Positions 12,701 through 25,700 of a stretch of DNA of 64,000 nt are shown here, piece after piece. Position numbers and translations under genes: made by a program. Source of the stretch: Schistosoma haematobium (lineage: Eukaryota; Platyhelminthes; Trematoda; Strigeidida; Schistosomatidae); the NCBI RefSeq assembly GCF_000699445.3, contig NC_067200.1:11387450-11451449 (forward strand). Reading direction: 5' to 3'. Position 1 is the stretch's first letter, and the number at the start of each line of letters is the position of its first letter. The notes under the pieces are model-generated. The model made no database searches. It was not told the origin of the DNA and was given only the letters and a program-made list of their open reading frames with translations.

Positions 12701-15700
12701 ATACATTGGAGTTGTTAAATTTGTCGAATGAATTATTCTTGGTTGTGAAATTACACCAGCCAATGATTGACCAATAACAGCACCAAATACTAAACCTTAA
12801 GAGAAATTTTTTGGGAATACAGCAGGCTAACATTAAATTCAGGAAAGATATGCATTTAATATATGTTAAATGGAAATGAGTAAATTCTAAAAAAATGTAA
12901 CGTACTTACAAGTACACATTACTAACGACTGTTAAGCAAAAACACTAGCTGTTACTGTATAATATTTTAACTACTTAATATTTTTAGGTAGCTAAATGAA
13001 AACTTCAGAAAGTTTAATTTCACTTCTGTATAAATTAGTGATATGAACTCTGTTAAATTTCAATACATTCATCAGAATGTCAACTTTTTAGTGGTATAAA
13101 ATTATTTAATTCAATTTGTCTCAGCTGTATGCTTAAACATAAATGTTCTTATAAAAGATTCTAAACTCAACACATAATTCATTACCATAGTTTACGTAAC
13201 GCACTGATCTTCCTAAGTCGAAAACCATTAAAAATCAGAAAGCACTGGACAGCTGTTTCATCGTAGTAGAGGATTCCTCAACAGTGTACATCCACGGTGG
13301 GAGATGGATATGTGGTACTGTGAATTGATTGAAGTTAGGCGTGTGCACCATCGGTAGCTAGCTCATTGGTATAAAGGTTAAGCTCCTGCATGTTTGACTG
13401 AAGGTCCTAAGTTTGATTCCCGGATGAGGTCGATGATGAGCATTGTCGAACCATCCTACACTAGGGCAGAACAGCTCCCTACTCTAACTAAGATCAATCT
13501 GTGACGTAAGCTGTAGAAATTTCACCATCCCCACAAACCACCCCACACTAACAAAAATCATCAATGAACAGAATTTAACACTGACCAACCTTAAACCTTT
13601 CAAAATATTTCCTATTTATGGTAATACACTTAACGCATCTGCATTTCCACCTTTCCAAAAACCACTGGATGTGTTTAAAAATCAGGTATTTTATTTACAC
13701 CATAGTTTCACGTTTTGTCTGTTATTCGTCACTTTGTGGTTTCAGAAACAAATGATGTACTCGTAGAACGATGATTCTTCTCAGCTTTTTGGTCAGGTGT
13801 CAGCCAGATTGGAGACAGCTTTTGGAGATGATATTCTCACCCACAAGCGTTTTGCTTGGACCGTACTTACAGATTTTTCCAAATCCACTTCTTCAGCGTT
13901 TGCCTAGGCAGTAAATTCATGATCTTCAAACAAAGAAGATAGGACAAACTGGATGTTTTCACTAACACCAAAGTTTAAAAGTCATTTCACACTTGTAATG
14001 GATACATTACGTAAGCTTACTTACTTACGCCTGTTACTCCTAATGGAGCACAGGCCGCAGACCAGCATTCTCCAACCCACTCTGTCCTGGGCCTTCTTTT
14101 CTAGTTCCATCCAATTCTTGTTCATTTTTCTCATGTCTGACTCTATTTTTCAGCGTAATGTGTTCTTTGGTCTTCCTCTTTTCCTTTGACCTTCAGGATT
14201 CCAAGTGAGGGCTTGTCTTGTCATGTAGTTGGGTGCTTTCCTCAATGTGTGTCCTATCCACTTCCAGGGTTTCTTCCTGATTTCTTCCTCCACTGGGATC
14301 TGGCTTGTTCTTTTCCACAGTTGGTTGTTGCTAATAGTGTCTGGTCAACGAATCCGAAGTATTTTGCGTAGACAATTGTTAATAAACACCTGTATCTGCT
14401 GGATGATGGCTTTCGTAGTTCTCCAGGTTTCCGCCTCATACAGTAGAGCTGTCTTGACATTCGTATTGAAAATCCTGACCTTGGTATTGGTTGACAGTTG
14501 CTTTGAGTTCCAGACGTTCTTCAGTTCTAAATATGCTGCTCTTGCTTTGCCGATCCGCGCTTTCACATCTGCGTCAGACCCACCATGTTCATCAATGATG
14601 CTGCCCAAACATGTAAAGGTTTTTACATGTTCCAAATCTTCTCCGTCAATTGTGATTGGATTGGTGCATGCTGTGCTGTATCGGAGAATCCTGTTTTTCC
14701 CTTTGTGTATATTGAGACCTACTGCTGCTGAGGCTGCTGCTACACTGGTCGTCTTCTCCTGCATTTGTTGTTGCGATTGCGATAGGAGGGCAAGATCATC
14801 TGCGAAGTCTAGATCGTCCAGCTGCATCCTAGGTGTCCAGTGTATCCCGCGTTTCCCTTCAGATGTTGACGTCTTCATGATCCAGTCGATCACCAGGAGA
14901 AAGAGAAAGGGTGAGAGTAAGCAACCTTGCCTAACACCGGTCTTCACTTTGAACGACTTTGTCAACTGTCCTCCATGAACGATTTTGCAGTTTAATCCAT
15001 CATATGAATTCTGTATAATATTGACTATCTTCTGAGGCACGCCGTAGTGTCGAAGAAGTTTCCATAGTGTTGTTCTGTCCACGCTGTCAAATGCCTTTTC
15101 GTAGTCAATGAAGTTGATGTAGAGTGATGAATTCCATTCAATTGATTGTTCCACAATGATCCGTAGAGTTGCGATTTGGTCTGTGCACGATCTATCCTTG
15201 TGGAATCCTGCCTGTTGGTCACGAAGTTGGGCGTCTACGCAGTCCTTCATCCTGTTTAACAATACCCTGTTGAAGACTTTTCCCGGTATTGAGAAAAGAG
15301 TGATGCCCCTGTGGCTATCACAGTTGCTGAGATCGCCTTTCTTCGGTATTTTGATCAGAAGTCCTTCTTTCCAGTCTTTTGGTACTTGTTCCTCATCCCA
15401 AATCTTACTGAAGAGAATGTGGAGTATCCTTACATTACGTAAGCGCCTCTAGATAATTTTAATATGTTTTCTTACTAACCCTGAAGTATATCAGGTTTTC
15501 TATTGTGGTGCATAATTCGTGTAAAAATAATGAAATTAATAATAATCAGAATTATCTAACACTACAAATATCATTATTGTAATCATGTATCTGACCCAGA
15601 GAATATAATAAAAGAAGCCACGACAGTTAGAGTTTAAACATTTTGGATGGAATTGCAACAGATGATGGTTGCGTAGTATCGCGAGTTGACTAACGTTAGT

Positions 15701-18700
15701 AATGTAAACCACTGAGTGTGCAGGCAGTAGTTAATGGGTAAACAACTTCTTATAAACCATGAACATCTTAGGTATGATCTGTAATGAGTTAATGAGCGCG
15801 ATATAGTGAGAACAAAACAGACATCTAGTCCTACCTAGTATACAATGACTCGTGAACTGAACTACAAATTGTACAATTCCTACAAATCTTCTATATCGAC
15901 AATCATAGAAATAATAATAAAATTGTGACATAATAATTCACAATCTAGTAATGTAAAATAAACATTTTTTCCACAATACTATATTTATACACAATTCAGA
16001 AGTATATTAAGCAAATAAAAATAATTTTTAAAGTTTCGTGAAAAATAAAAACGTTATTGAATAAAATCATCGAACCTGAGAAAACGAATGTGGTAAACCG
16101 ACTTTTTTCACTTGGTGGCGACCAATTTCCAACTAAACACCCTGTATTCGGCATCACTACACCCTTTTACGGAATAAAAATGAGGTAAACAAAATGGAAT
16201 GAAAAGATAAATAAACTAATGATCATATGGAACTTGATTGATTGATCACCGAGTATCAGTGACCAATATCATATTTGCCCAATCACCTTAAGTAGCTGGT
16301 CAAATTCTGTCGACAAATTTCAGTATGATCACTGGTCTGAATGACTCGATATCACGTGAACTGTGTTGAGAGATTAGGTCAATCAATCGGGAACATCACG
16401 GACAAACAGGTGGTCATTTAGCCATGGAGTGAATAGCTCATTTGTAGTGTCTGAGATTGTGAGGCTGGTAGGTTCGATTTTTACAGAGGATATAAGTTCT
16501 CCTTAGACTGTAGGTGCACCTTGCTGATGAATTCCAGCAAACACGACACCTAAGTCTAGCATGATTCCATCCCGACTACTTTGAACCACCTAACAGGTAT
16601 CAATTTATTTGAAACGTTTGGTATGAATCAGCATAGTCTGATCGTATATATTAAACTCATGTAGAAGAGGATGATAAAAAGATTTTCATGGAAAACAGGT
16701 TATTTCACTTTAAGACAAACCTGGATATTTATTAGACAGAGTTTTTAAAAACGAATTCGATCATGGACTGTTTGGACTAGCTAAAAGACCAGTGTACAAC
16801 CTAAGGGGATTGAGCAATTATTTCCTCCTAGTTCGAGATAATAACCTGAAACAGGTTATACATATAGGACTTTTAAAACTTTGGTAACAACGACGAATCA
16901 GAATCTAGTGATTTGCGTTTTCAAGTTTAATAATTTATGGTGAAATTATCATTCACTGTGATCTAAAGGTACTCAATTGCATCGCTCAATAAACACTTGG
17001 TTAGCTCTACAATTCTGTTACATTTTAGTTATTGTTACATCTGTATGGTAACAATGAATGAATACGAAGAAGAAAGAGGAAAGACAGAAAATATGCTTGA
17101 ATCAGATCACAAAAGAAGAATATGAAAATGACTGGTCTATTGAGTTCTGATACCTGATTTAGTAACGAATTATTATGTACACTGAATCATAAATATATAA
17201 GTGAATGCCCTTTTAAACCAAAAGTTTATTAAAATATTGAGTAAGTGTATGATTGACTTACTCCAATAGTGTGTCTCGCTTATAATATCTCGTCTACTGT
17301 TCGACCTTGAGATGATGTAAGCACAGGCACATGGTAAGACTATACTCGCCTATCAATTTCTGCACTTCTTCACCTTAAATTAATTTCTTCACTGTAATGC
17401 TGTGAAATGTTGTATCTTGAACTGCTGCACATTTGTACATGGCCTTAAGTTATTTATAGTAAACCCATTGATTGCGAATTAATCATTTTATTTTCAACCT
17501 AGATCACAAATAATAGGCTTAAGTAATTGCTAGTCAGGAAGTTTATCCAGGTTTCTTTTTGACATTTGAAATGTCTCAATCAAATTTACTTGACGATACT
17601 GCTCTGTAGCGTAGCTATGTAACATTAACTGTTGTACTATAGCTGATGTCAATTCGTAATCAAAACCTTAACGCTTTTTTCCATTATCGGAAGAAACAAC
17701 TCACATGGAAATGTACATTATTCATATCAGAACTCCTTATCCTTGTAATGTTGTCATTTTATTTATAAATTACCCCATCGCCATGCACTATATTTTAACT
17801 GGCTAATAGATCAATTCCAGTCATTCGAAATCTCTAGGGTCATCCATGTTGTTTACTTTACCAAAAACTATCATGTAAGGATATTATTCACATGCTATTC
17901 GGGTCAAGCTATAATATGAACATGAATTTTCGACTAGACTTTTAGAAATTAAATAATTATCTGTAACACAACCAAGATGTTCAGAAATTTACATCAGATG
18001 TGTATAATATTCTCGTTTACAATTGATAGATATTATCAATGAAAGTAAGAGACAGATATGCATATTTACATGTTAATGTAAACGGTAGTGAACTCAGTGG
18101 TGAATTGTAAAACTACATTAACTGAAATTAATTTGATATGTGCAATAGATGATTTGAACTGAACAACCAGCGAGACTATAACTTTTGTGCGAACCAAACC
18201 GACTTAAGATAGAGAGGTTTGGGTTTTGACGCAAAATTCATCCATTCATATTATTAAATAACATTTTGGGATTATGGATAATGTCAATTCGTGATGAAAA
18301 CTCGAATCCTAATTCATAACCTTAACTTCAAACAATAAATCCCGATTCTGATTTCTCACACTAACTTACAACATTCTTTAGGCCCTATTAAGTTGGTGAA
18401 TTTTCTCAAGGTTAGATTGATGTCACTCATATGTTGCCTATGAATTAAAGTCTCATCAGAAAAATCTTGTTTCATGTCCCAACTTGTTACTAACTGTAGG
18501 CTTGCCTATGATGTGCGTAACCTTCAAAAGTTAGATAGATATTTTTTTCATATTTCATTAACTGTAGCGCCAAGACAGCATAGAAATGAATCGAGTGAGA
18601 AAATGGTAAACATTTTACCAACTGGTTTATCAATTTAAATAAAGAACACAATAAATTTGACAGGATAGACAAATCTAAATAGATTGACATTCAAAATAAA

Positions 18701-21700
18701 ACATCAACATATTTTCACATAAACAAAATCGAATTTGGCTGTAATACAGTTATTATTGTTATTATTATTATTATTATCTTAATGAACATCCGCAAACATT
18801 CAAATAAAATTCAGTAAAAATGAATGAAAAATATGGCAGATTGTTAAATCATAATCAAACACACACACACACACACACTAGGAGGGATATGGATAAAACA
18901 ACTAATCCTCATGAAGTGTTTTGCAGCATCTGAACATAATATCCAGTAATATAAATAAATACTAACCAAGAATTATTAGACTAAAGATCAGAGATGGATA
19001 GGAGTTCAACGATTATGTATTCTCATTTATTGATAAAACTTGTTAAACAGTGAGTGTTTTGAATAATTTCGATAGTTATCATATGATATAACTACGATAA
19101 TCACGTGGTTGTAATTAATACGGGTTAAATAACTAAGAGCACACACAATGTGACACAATGCTGACTAGTGTAGATTAGGCAGAAGATTACAATACATAAC
19201 ATTATACAATGCCTAGCTTATATACTTATTCACTTTATGCGGTGGCAAAACAATAATTACGTTCAGAACGCATTAATGTAAACAATGATGTTAGATGGTT
19301 GATGATAGTAAAAAATATCCCGTTTCACTCTTGTTTCACCCAAACCATCACTCGTCAGTAAAGGTGTATCATCAATTTTGAAGTAAATGATATTTTCAGT
19401 GTGATTACAATCCGTATCGGCCATGTTCACAGTCTGAGACACTATCACCAATAAGTGATTCGGATAGCCATTGATCTCTTGTAGGATCACGATATTTACA
19501 CTCACCTACCAATCAACTTAGATAAATAGAGTACATTTAGCAAAAAATAAGATTTTGTCTAATACTCTGGTTTCAATAACATTTTCATTGTGAGTAGTGG
19601 ACAATGAACAGACACAAGTGCATAACCCTAACTGTACAGATACACAAATACGCTCTAATAGCTCATTTCTCTCTAAAGTATGTTGACCAGAATTACAATC
19701 AAAGTTTCGTGAATAAATCATCCAGCTTATGTAAGACAACACCTATATATATATATTCTCGAAAAGCTAATCAGAGTAACTAGGAATACAATCATCCTAC
19801 TAAAGAAAAGAAATTCAACCAGTGAAAATTAATTTGATTCACAACAGTAAGCAGCTTATCTATTATTATGTAATTTATCTGATGAAATTAAAACGACTTA
19901 GAAACATGCATTTAAATAAAAGACTACTTTTAGGCCTTTTGGATAAGCCAGCTACAAATGATCCACCACACGGACTAATACCATCAGAGCTTCAGAACCA
20001 CTGAAAACTGAGTAACAATAATGGATCGCTAATCTAATGCAAAAGTAGGGCTCAGTAAACACACATACAAACTTCAAGAAGATTACAGTTGAGTCAAGGT
20101 ATATAATATAAATACGTCAAAATTTATCATTATTTACCATTAGGTGGTTGATGTCTGATTTCAAGAACCCGAATGATTGAATAACATCACATATAGGCGG
20201 GAAATCTGTAGTGATTTATTGAATGAAGTGGTTGGCAATAGTATTCTAGAGTGTTCAAATAAGTGGTTTCTTTGGCGAAATTGTAGCCAAAGCCAAGGTT
20301 AATTACAAGGGTTTTCTGGAATCAGTTGATCAGATTGTACTGATATATGGGGATTCGTGAATCAATGAATGCTCTGATAGAGCTTCTGAGAATACCGAAT
20401 TGACGATTTCCAAATAAAATGAAGTATTTATCCTGGTATTAACTGTTAAGCCAGTACAGACACTATGTTGTCCGTTTAGTAAATATGCGAGATGAGCTTT
20501 TTTAAAACATTTAATGAGCACTTAATATTTTCCCCTTCTTTTCTTTTTAAAACACTCTTCATTTGTGACAACATACTTGTTATACTTGTGCTCCCACTGT
20601 TCAAAATGTCGATGGAAATCATCAAAAATCAGACTCTTCAGATGCCTTATCTTTTCACATTTCGCTATTGATGCAAGTAAAGGTAATTTCTTCCAAATTT
20701 TATTCATCATTAATCATTTCGAGGGTATGAAAGACCACACATGTTTGGTGTTGTTGTCAACTTGATCAGATAATCTTTTACAACCTTTACGGAAACTATT
20801 GATCCATTTATAAAGGAAGTATTTTCCTCAATCATTTATCTCACCAAACAACAACTTGGGAAAATATGTGTAAACAAAACTGAGCTGTAGATAACTTTGA
20901 CGACCCGAGAAGGAAATCCCACAACCCAAGGAGAAAATACTTGAGGCCATGCATACACAGCCTTTAAAAGGGCAGATATAGATGTATAGCTCCGTATTTT
21001 CACAGCCTAACTACAAACAATGAAAACTTTTTTTAACTCCCTCCTTCAGTTGTGTGAAGGCAGCAGCACCGCAAATGCCGGTTGTCTAAGAAAAACACCT
21101 TATTCCTGTCACATCCTAGTATAGCCAACAATGCGGCTTCACTCTCTGAATATGAGTTTCCTGAGTTTAGTCATGCCGATCTGTCTAACAAGGTAGTATT
21201 TACAATAACCGATACTCCAATCAATATAGCTCGAATAGGTCTTCAAATATACAAGCTTGAACACCAAATAATGGTAGCAGTTACGATCAACCATTATTTT
21301 TAATCAGAAATACTAATTGATCATAAAAGCACAAAAGTAAGAACCAAAAATGTCATAAAAAACAAACGAACAAGAATCATTCAATTATCGTCATTATCTG
21401 TTAGTGTGGCTATCAGTCATGTTTATGAGATTGATAAATTCGTTTCCTTCTAAAAAAAACGAACAGACACAATTGAAACGTTGAACCACACTAAATCAGG
21501 TTTCAATTACGTCAATTCAATATTCAATAAAACCTTTAACAGATGGTCATATTTAGTAGTTGAATTCATGGGTCGATTAAAGCTAGACCACATTGAAAAA
21601 CCTGGAAGCACAGGATGGACATTTCATCATTGTATAGGACTCCTCAGCAGGTTTTCCAAGGTGGTCTAGCTTTAATTAACTCATGAATTTAACGATTAGA

Positions 21701-22687
21701 TTACCACAGTCTCTGCAAAACCCCTTTTAGATAATCACAATGTTAATTATTTTTTGTTCTAAGAAATCAAATTAAGCAGATTAACTAATAATTACGTAGT
21801 GTGATTTTTGTACCATAATAAAAAATAAGTAATCACTTGGAAAATAGATAGTTAACATCAAACAAATCGTTTTTTTCCGTCTATCTTCTCTCTAACAATA
21901 ATACATACGATTGTATAAATGTAGCGTTGTTTATTTTTTGTAAGTTGGCAAATAAAGTTTATTCATGAAACGTGTATTTTACAACTCAATACTGTTTGAA
22001 TTTCATCAGAATTTCCTCTTACGCTAAGATGGGAAAAAGTAGAGACATATCTTTTCTATAGTAAAATGATATTTAGTGTGAATGTGATCAGTGTTCCTAG
22101 TTCTCAGACGTGTATGTATGTTGTATGAAAATCATCGATACTGGTGAACTAATTGATGAGGTGACGAATCTTTCTAGACTGAGGTGACTAGGACACATAT
22201 GACGTATCCTTAACAACCGCCTATCTTGATGAGTAATATTTGCTGATGTAACAGAAGGTTCGAAGAATGTTAGGAGTGACAAAAGTATAACATGGTAGCT
22301 CATGAAGTCATTAACTATTGATATCAATCATGTTGGCCGAAACAGACCAAATGGTTGGAGTCCGCGTAATAAATGCAATTGGTAGTTAAAACCTTTGGGT
22401 AATATGGATCAGAATTTTTGACAACAGTGCATATATATTCATTCTTTATCTTTCTCTAAATCTTGATTTTCAGTATTTCTTCATACATACATTTTTATAC
22501 TGTCTCTTCGTACCATATTTTCAATGTACAGTCTTTCCAATTATTATTGAAACTACAATATTTTGATTCTTCTGTTATTTGTCCTTTTATTTTCAACTTA
22601 ACGCACTAGTATGATATAGTAACTTGGACCAACGTACACCTGTTTCTGGCTCGACCTATAGTATGACTGACACCCACCAAACTAAAC

Positions 22688-22738
<51 letters not shown>

Positions 22739-25700
22739 AAATTAATATTTTGACGTATGATAAAAAGAGCAAACTGAAGAAATTTCTTTTCAATTAGTCT
22801 TGATTGAGCAAAGGATAGGTAAGAGTGATTAAAAGTTCTGTTCTCGCTCACTTGGTGAACACAGGTGATCAAGTTGACTTAAATAAAGCTTTTAAGATTA
22901 TTTACTTTATCCTATCAAATTCGCCGCATGGTTAATGAGTTCGCCTTTTGCGCATTCCTAGAGCCATCAGAAACCATGTTCACATATCTAACTTTTGCAT
23001 TCAAAAAAGTTTGTACAACCATTCTCGCTACGTTGGCCATTGGTATAGAAGTGAGTTTGTAGCTGAACTTCGACGAAACCCTTCCCTTCAAAACCATTTA
23101 AACTATTTTTAATTTCATCCACTTTTGTAATTTACATTTTCTTGAATTCGTCTCTTGACTCTTACATAACTACTATAACACTTATCGTTCATCAAAATAT
23201 TGTGTTAGTTCTTTCTTTTTATATATTATGCAACGTAGCAACTGTTTGATTTTTTGAATAATTACTTTGATTTTTATAATCCAGTTTCTTCCAGTTACTC
23301 AATATTATTTTATAATCAGTCCGTCATTATGTAGGATTACGTAATGTAACTACTCGATGAGTATTATTTGGTTGTTGTAAATCATATATATATACTAGGA
23401 CAAAAAGGCCGTCCAGTGCTTCTAGGTTTTCATTGGTGGTCTAACTTAGATCGGTTCATGATCTCAATATGAACTCAACAATTTCCAAAATCCGGTACTG
23501 ATAATTATCATGTGCTCACTAGTAACTAAATTCGAGAGGTAATTTTTGGAGTTCTAGTGAGAAACCGAGGCCAGTAGAGTTCAACTGTGTCAGGTATTAG
23601 AGTGTTATCCGTCAAAGATAATAAAAGATGGTCACTCAATGTCATGGAGTGATTGAGGTTATATAATAGCACCATTCAGTAGTCTAGATATTAAGTATCT
23701 GCGCGCTAGATCGAAGGTCCTAGGCCCGAGTTTTGCGTGTGGGGTTGTGAATACGCACTGCTGAGGAGTCCCACACTAGGAAGAAACGGACAACTAGTGC
23801 TTTCAAGTTTTTAGTGGTGGTCAATCTTACATCAGGTCATAAACAAAACAAAAACTCAACAATCTCCGTGGTCCTATACTGGCATCTATATCAATTTGGT
23901 ATCCAAATGGACTGACAAATTCATAGTTTAGTAAATAAAGAGTGTGTATTTGACAAATTGTATTGATAATTAGTTTGTTTTAAAAATGAAATCTTGAATT
24001 AGAGAAATTTTCTTTCCTGGAAGTTTGTTGTATTTTTTAATGGGAAGTTGTGAATTTCGCACAGATTCATCGTTGAGAAATACAAATCAGTGTTTAATAA
24101 TCCATTCATATTCCCGAGCGTTGTTGCTACCTTGACGTGGTGGCCAGGCTTGCCTGTCGTAGTGAAGCAACTGACCTATATTGGCTGCAGCAATCGTTCT
24201 TCAAGGTCCTACCATTCAAGACAGGTCGGTTGAAGAGCGGTAAGACTAAAAGCAGCAAACCCAAGGTCCGAAGGCGAAGTCGTACTGCTGATTGTACAGA
24301 GGTGTGACGGCAGTAAGGTGTTTCCTTCAGACAACCAGCATAACAGTGATGCTCCCTTCCCACAAGAAAGGGTGGGGTCAGAAAAGGTCGACCCTAAAAA
24401 TGCACACCTCGAACCATCCCACGGATATCCGTCTCCGGCGGCAAGGTCTCAACAAGTACAGAGCTAACACGAAAATTACTCACAAAAATGTCGTGTGTGA
24501 ACGACCTCGAGCAGTTGTCCCTTGAGCACTACGGTCACGCTCTCAGGTCTCTAAGACCACCTCTAATCCAATGTCCTTTTCAGGTACCTCCAGAAGAACC
24601 CTTCCACAGTGTGGGCAACCGGGAAGTGATAAACGCCCTCATACCTCTAACAGCACTCAAGACCACTTTGTTAATAACCAACCTCTTTCCTTCATTCATA
24701 TTCTACATCAGCGAAAAAAGCACTTATAGGCGCTTTCCGTTTTTGTAATTTTTGATAGGAATAAACTACGGTATGTGATGTGTAATCGTGTTTATTTTCT
24801 CTACAATATATATATATATTTCTCGAATTACTTGCAATTTTTTGTAATATGAAGCTTGGGTCGCTAATTATTAGTGCTGTTATGGAGACGGTAAATTGTT
24901 TAGAAAATATTAATTGATTTAAGAGTTTATTTGAATTATGAAATGGATAATAGCTGAAATAAAATCCTTTAAAAAAAACTAGAAAGTAGTTGATGACTCC
25001 ATTTTTATTTATGAATCATTATTGGAAAACAAACACACAATCAGTGTTGATTTGAAATAAAACAAAAAACGGTCTCTATGTTTTGCACAGGAATTACGAT
25101 AATAATCAGTTAGTGTTTTATAAGAAATTTAAATGAAATTACTGTATTTGGCAAAGTATGGATTTTAATAAGTATTCGATCAAATTTGATCAGTACTGAA
25201 AGGATTAGGCAAACACAAAACTGATTATTGTTGAGTGATCAATCAATTGTAAATACCACAGTGCTATAAGAGGTCAGTTGTAGCGTGAATAGCTTAGTGG
25301 TAATACCTTGCACTATGAAGTTAGGTGATATGGGTTTGAATTCAAGATTGTAGGTATGCTTTCCTGACAAGTGTCAACTAGTAAGAAACCTAGAATGAGA
25401 AGGGTTTCCTATCAACCACCAAGCATTTCAATAATTATCTCTCCATCTCTGTGGATGAGTGATGAAAAGTAGCCTTGTAAATTAGTGTCTTCGTGAGTAA
25501 TGAATGATGGATACCAAGATATAAAAAAATAATTGAACACTAACTGGTTATATTCTACTCTATTAGAATTCAAGTGCCCATTTTGAGTTAATGATAAACA
25601 ACGTTGAGTCTGTTACAAATTGCCAGAATCAAATCAACACAATAAGATGAACCTATCAATATGACTAGAATTTAATTTAGAATGAAGAACAAACATTCTT

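Noticed and set aside
14229..14978. 249-codon open frame on the plus strand
   Set aside because: It is the antisense of the RTE-like RT; the same frame recurs opposite the intact copy (57496-58167). It is a by-product of RT codon use, not a gene.
20522..20765. Overlapping 62- and 66-codon frames on opposite strands
   Set aside because: Mirror-image frames in AT-rich DNA without motif or splice support.
22606..22872. 88-codon frame with a Tyr/Ile run
   Set aside because: Its middle is a translated (TA)n microsatellite.
25265..25345. Possible tRNA genes at the A-box/B-box pairs
   Set aside because: The cloverleaf cannot be completed at any of these sites and each is followed by the shared repeat tail; they are tRNA-derived repeats.
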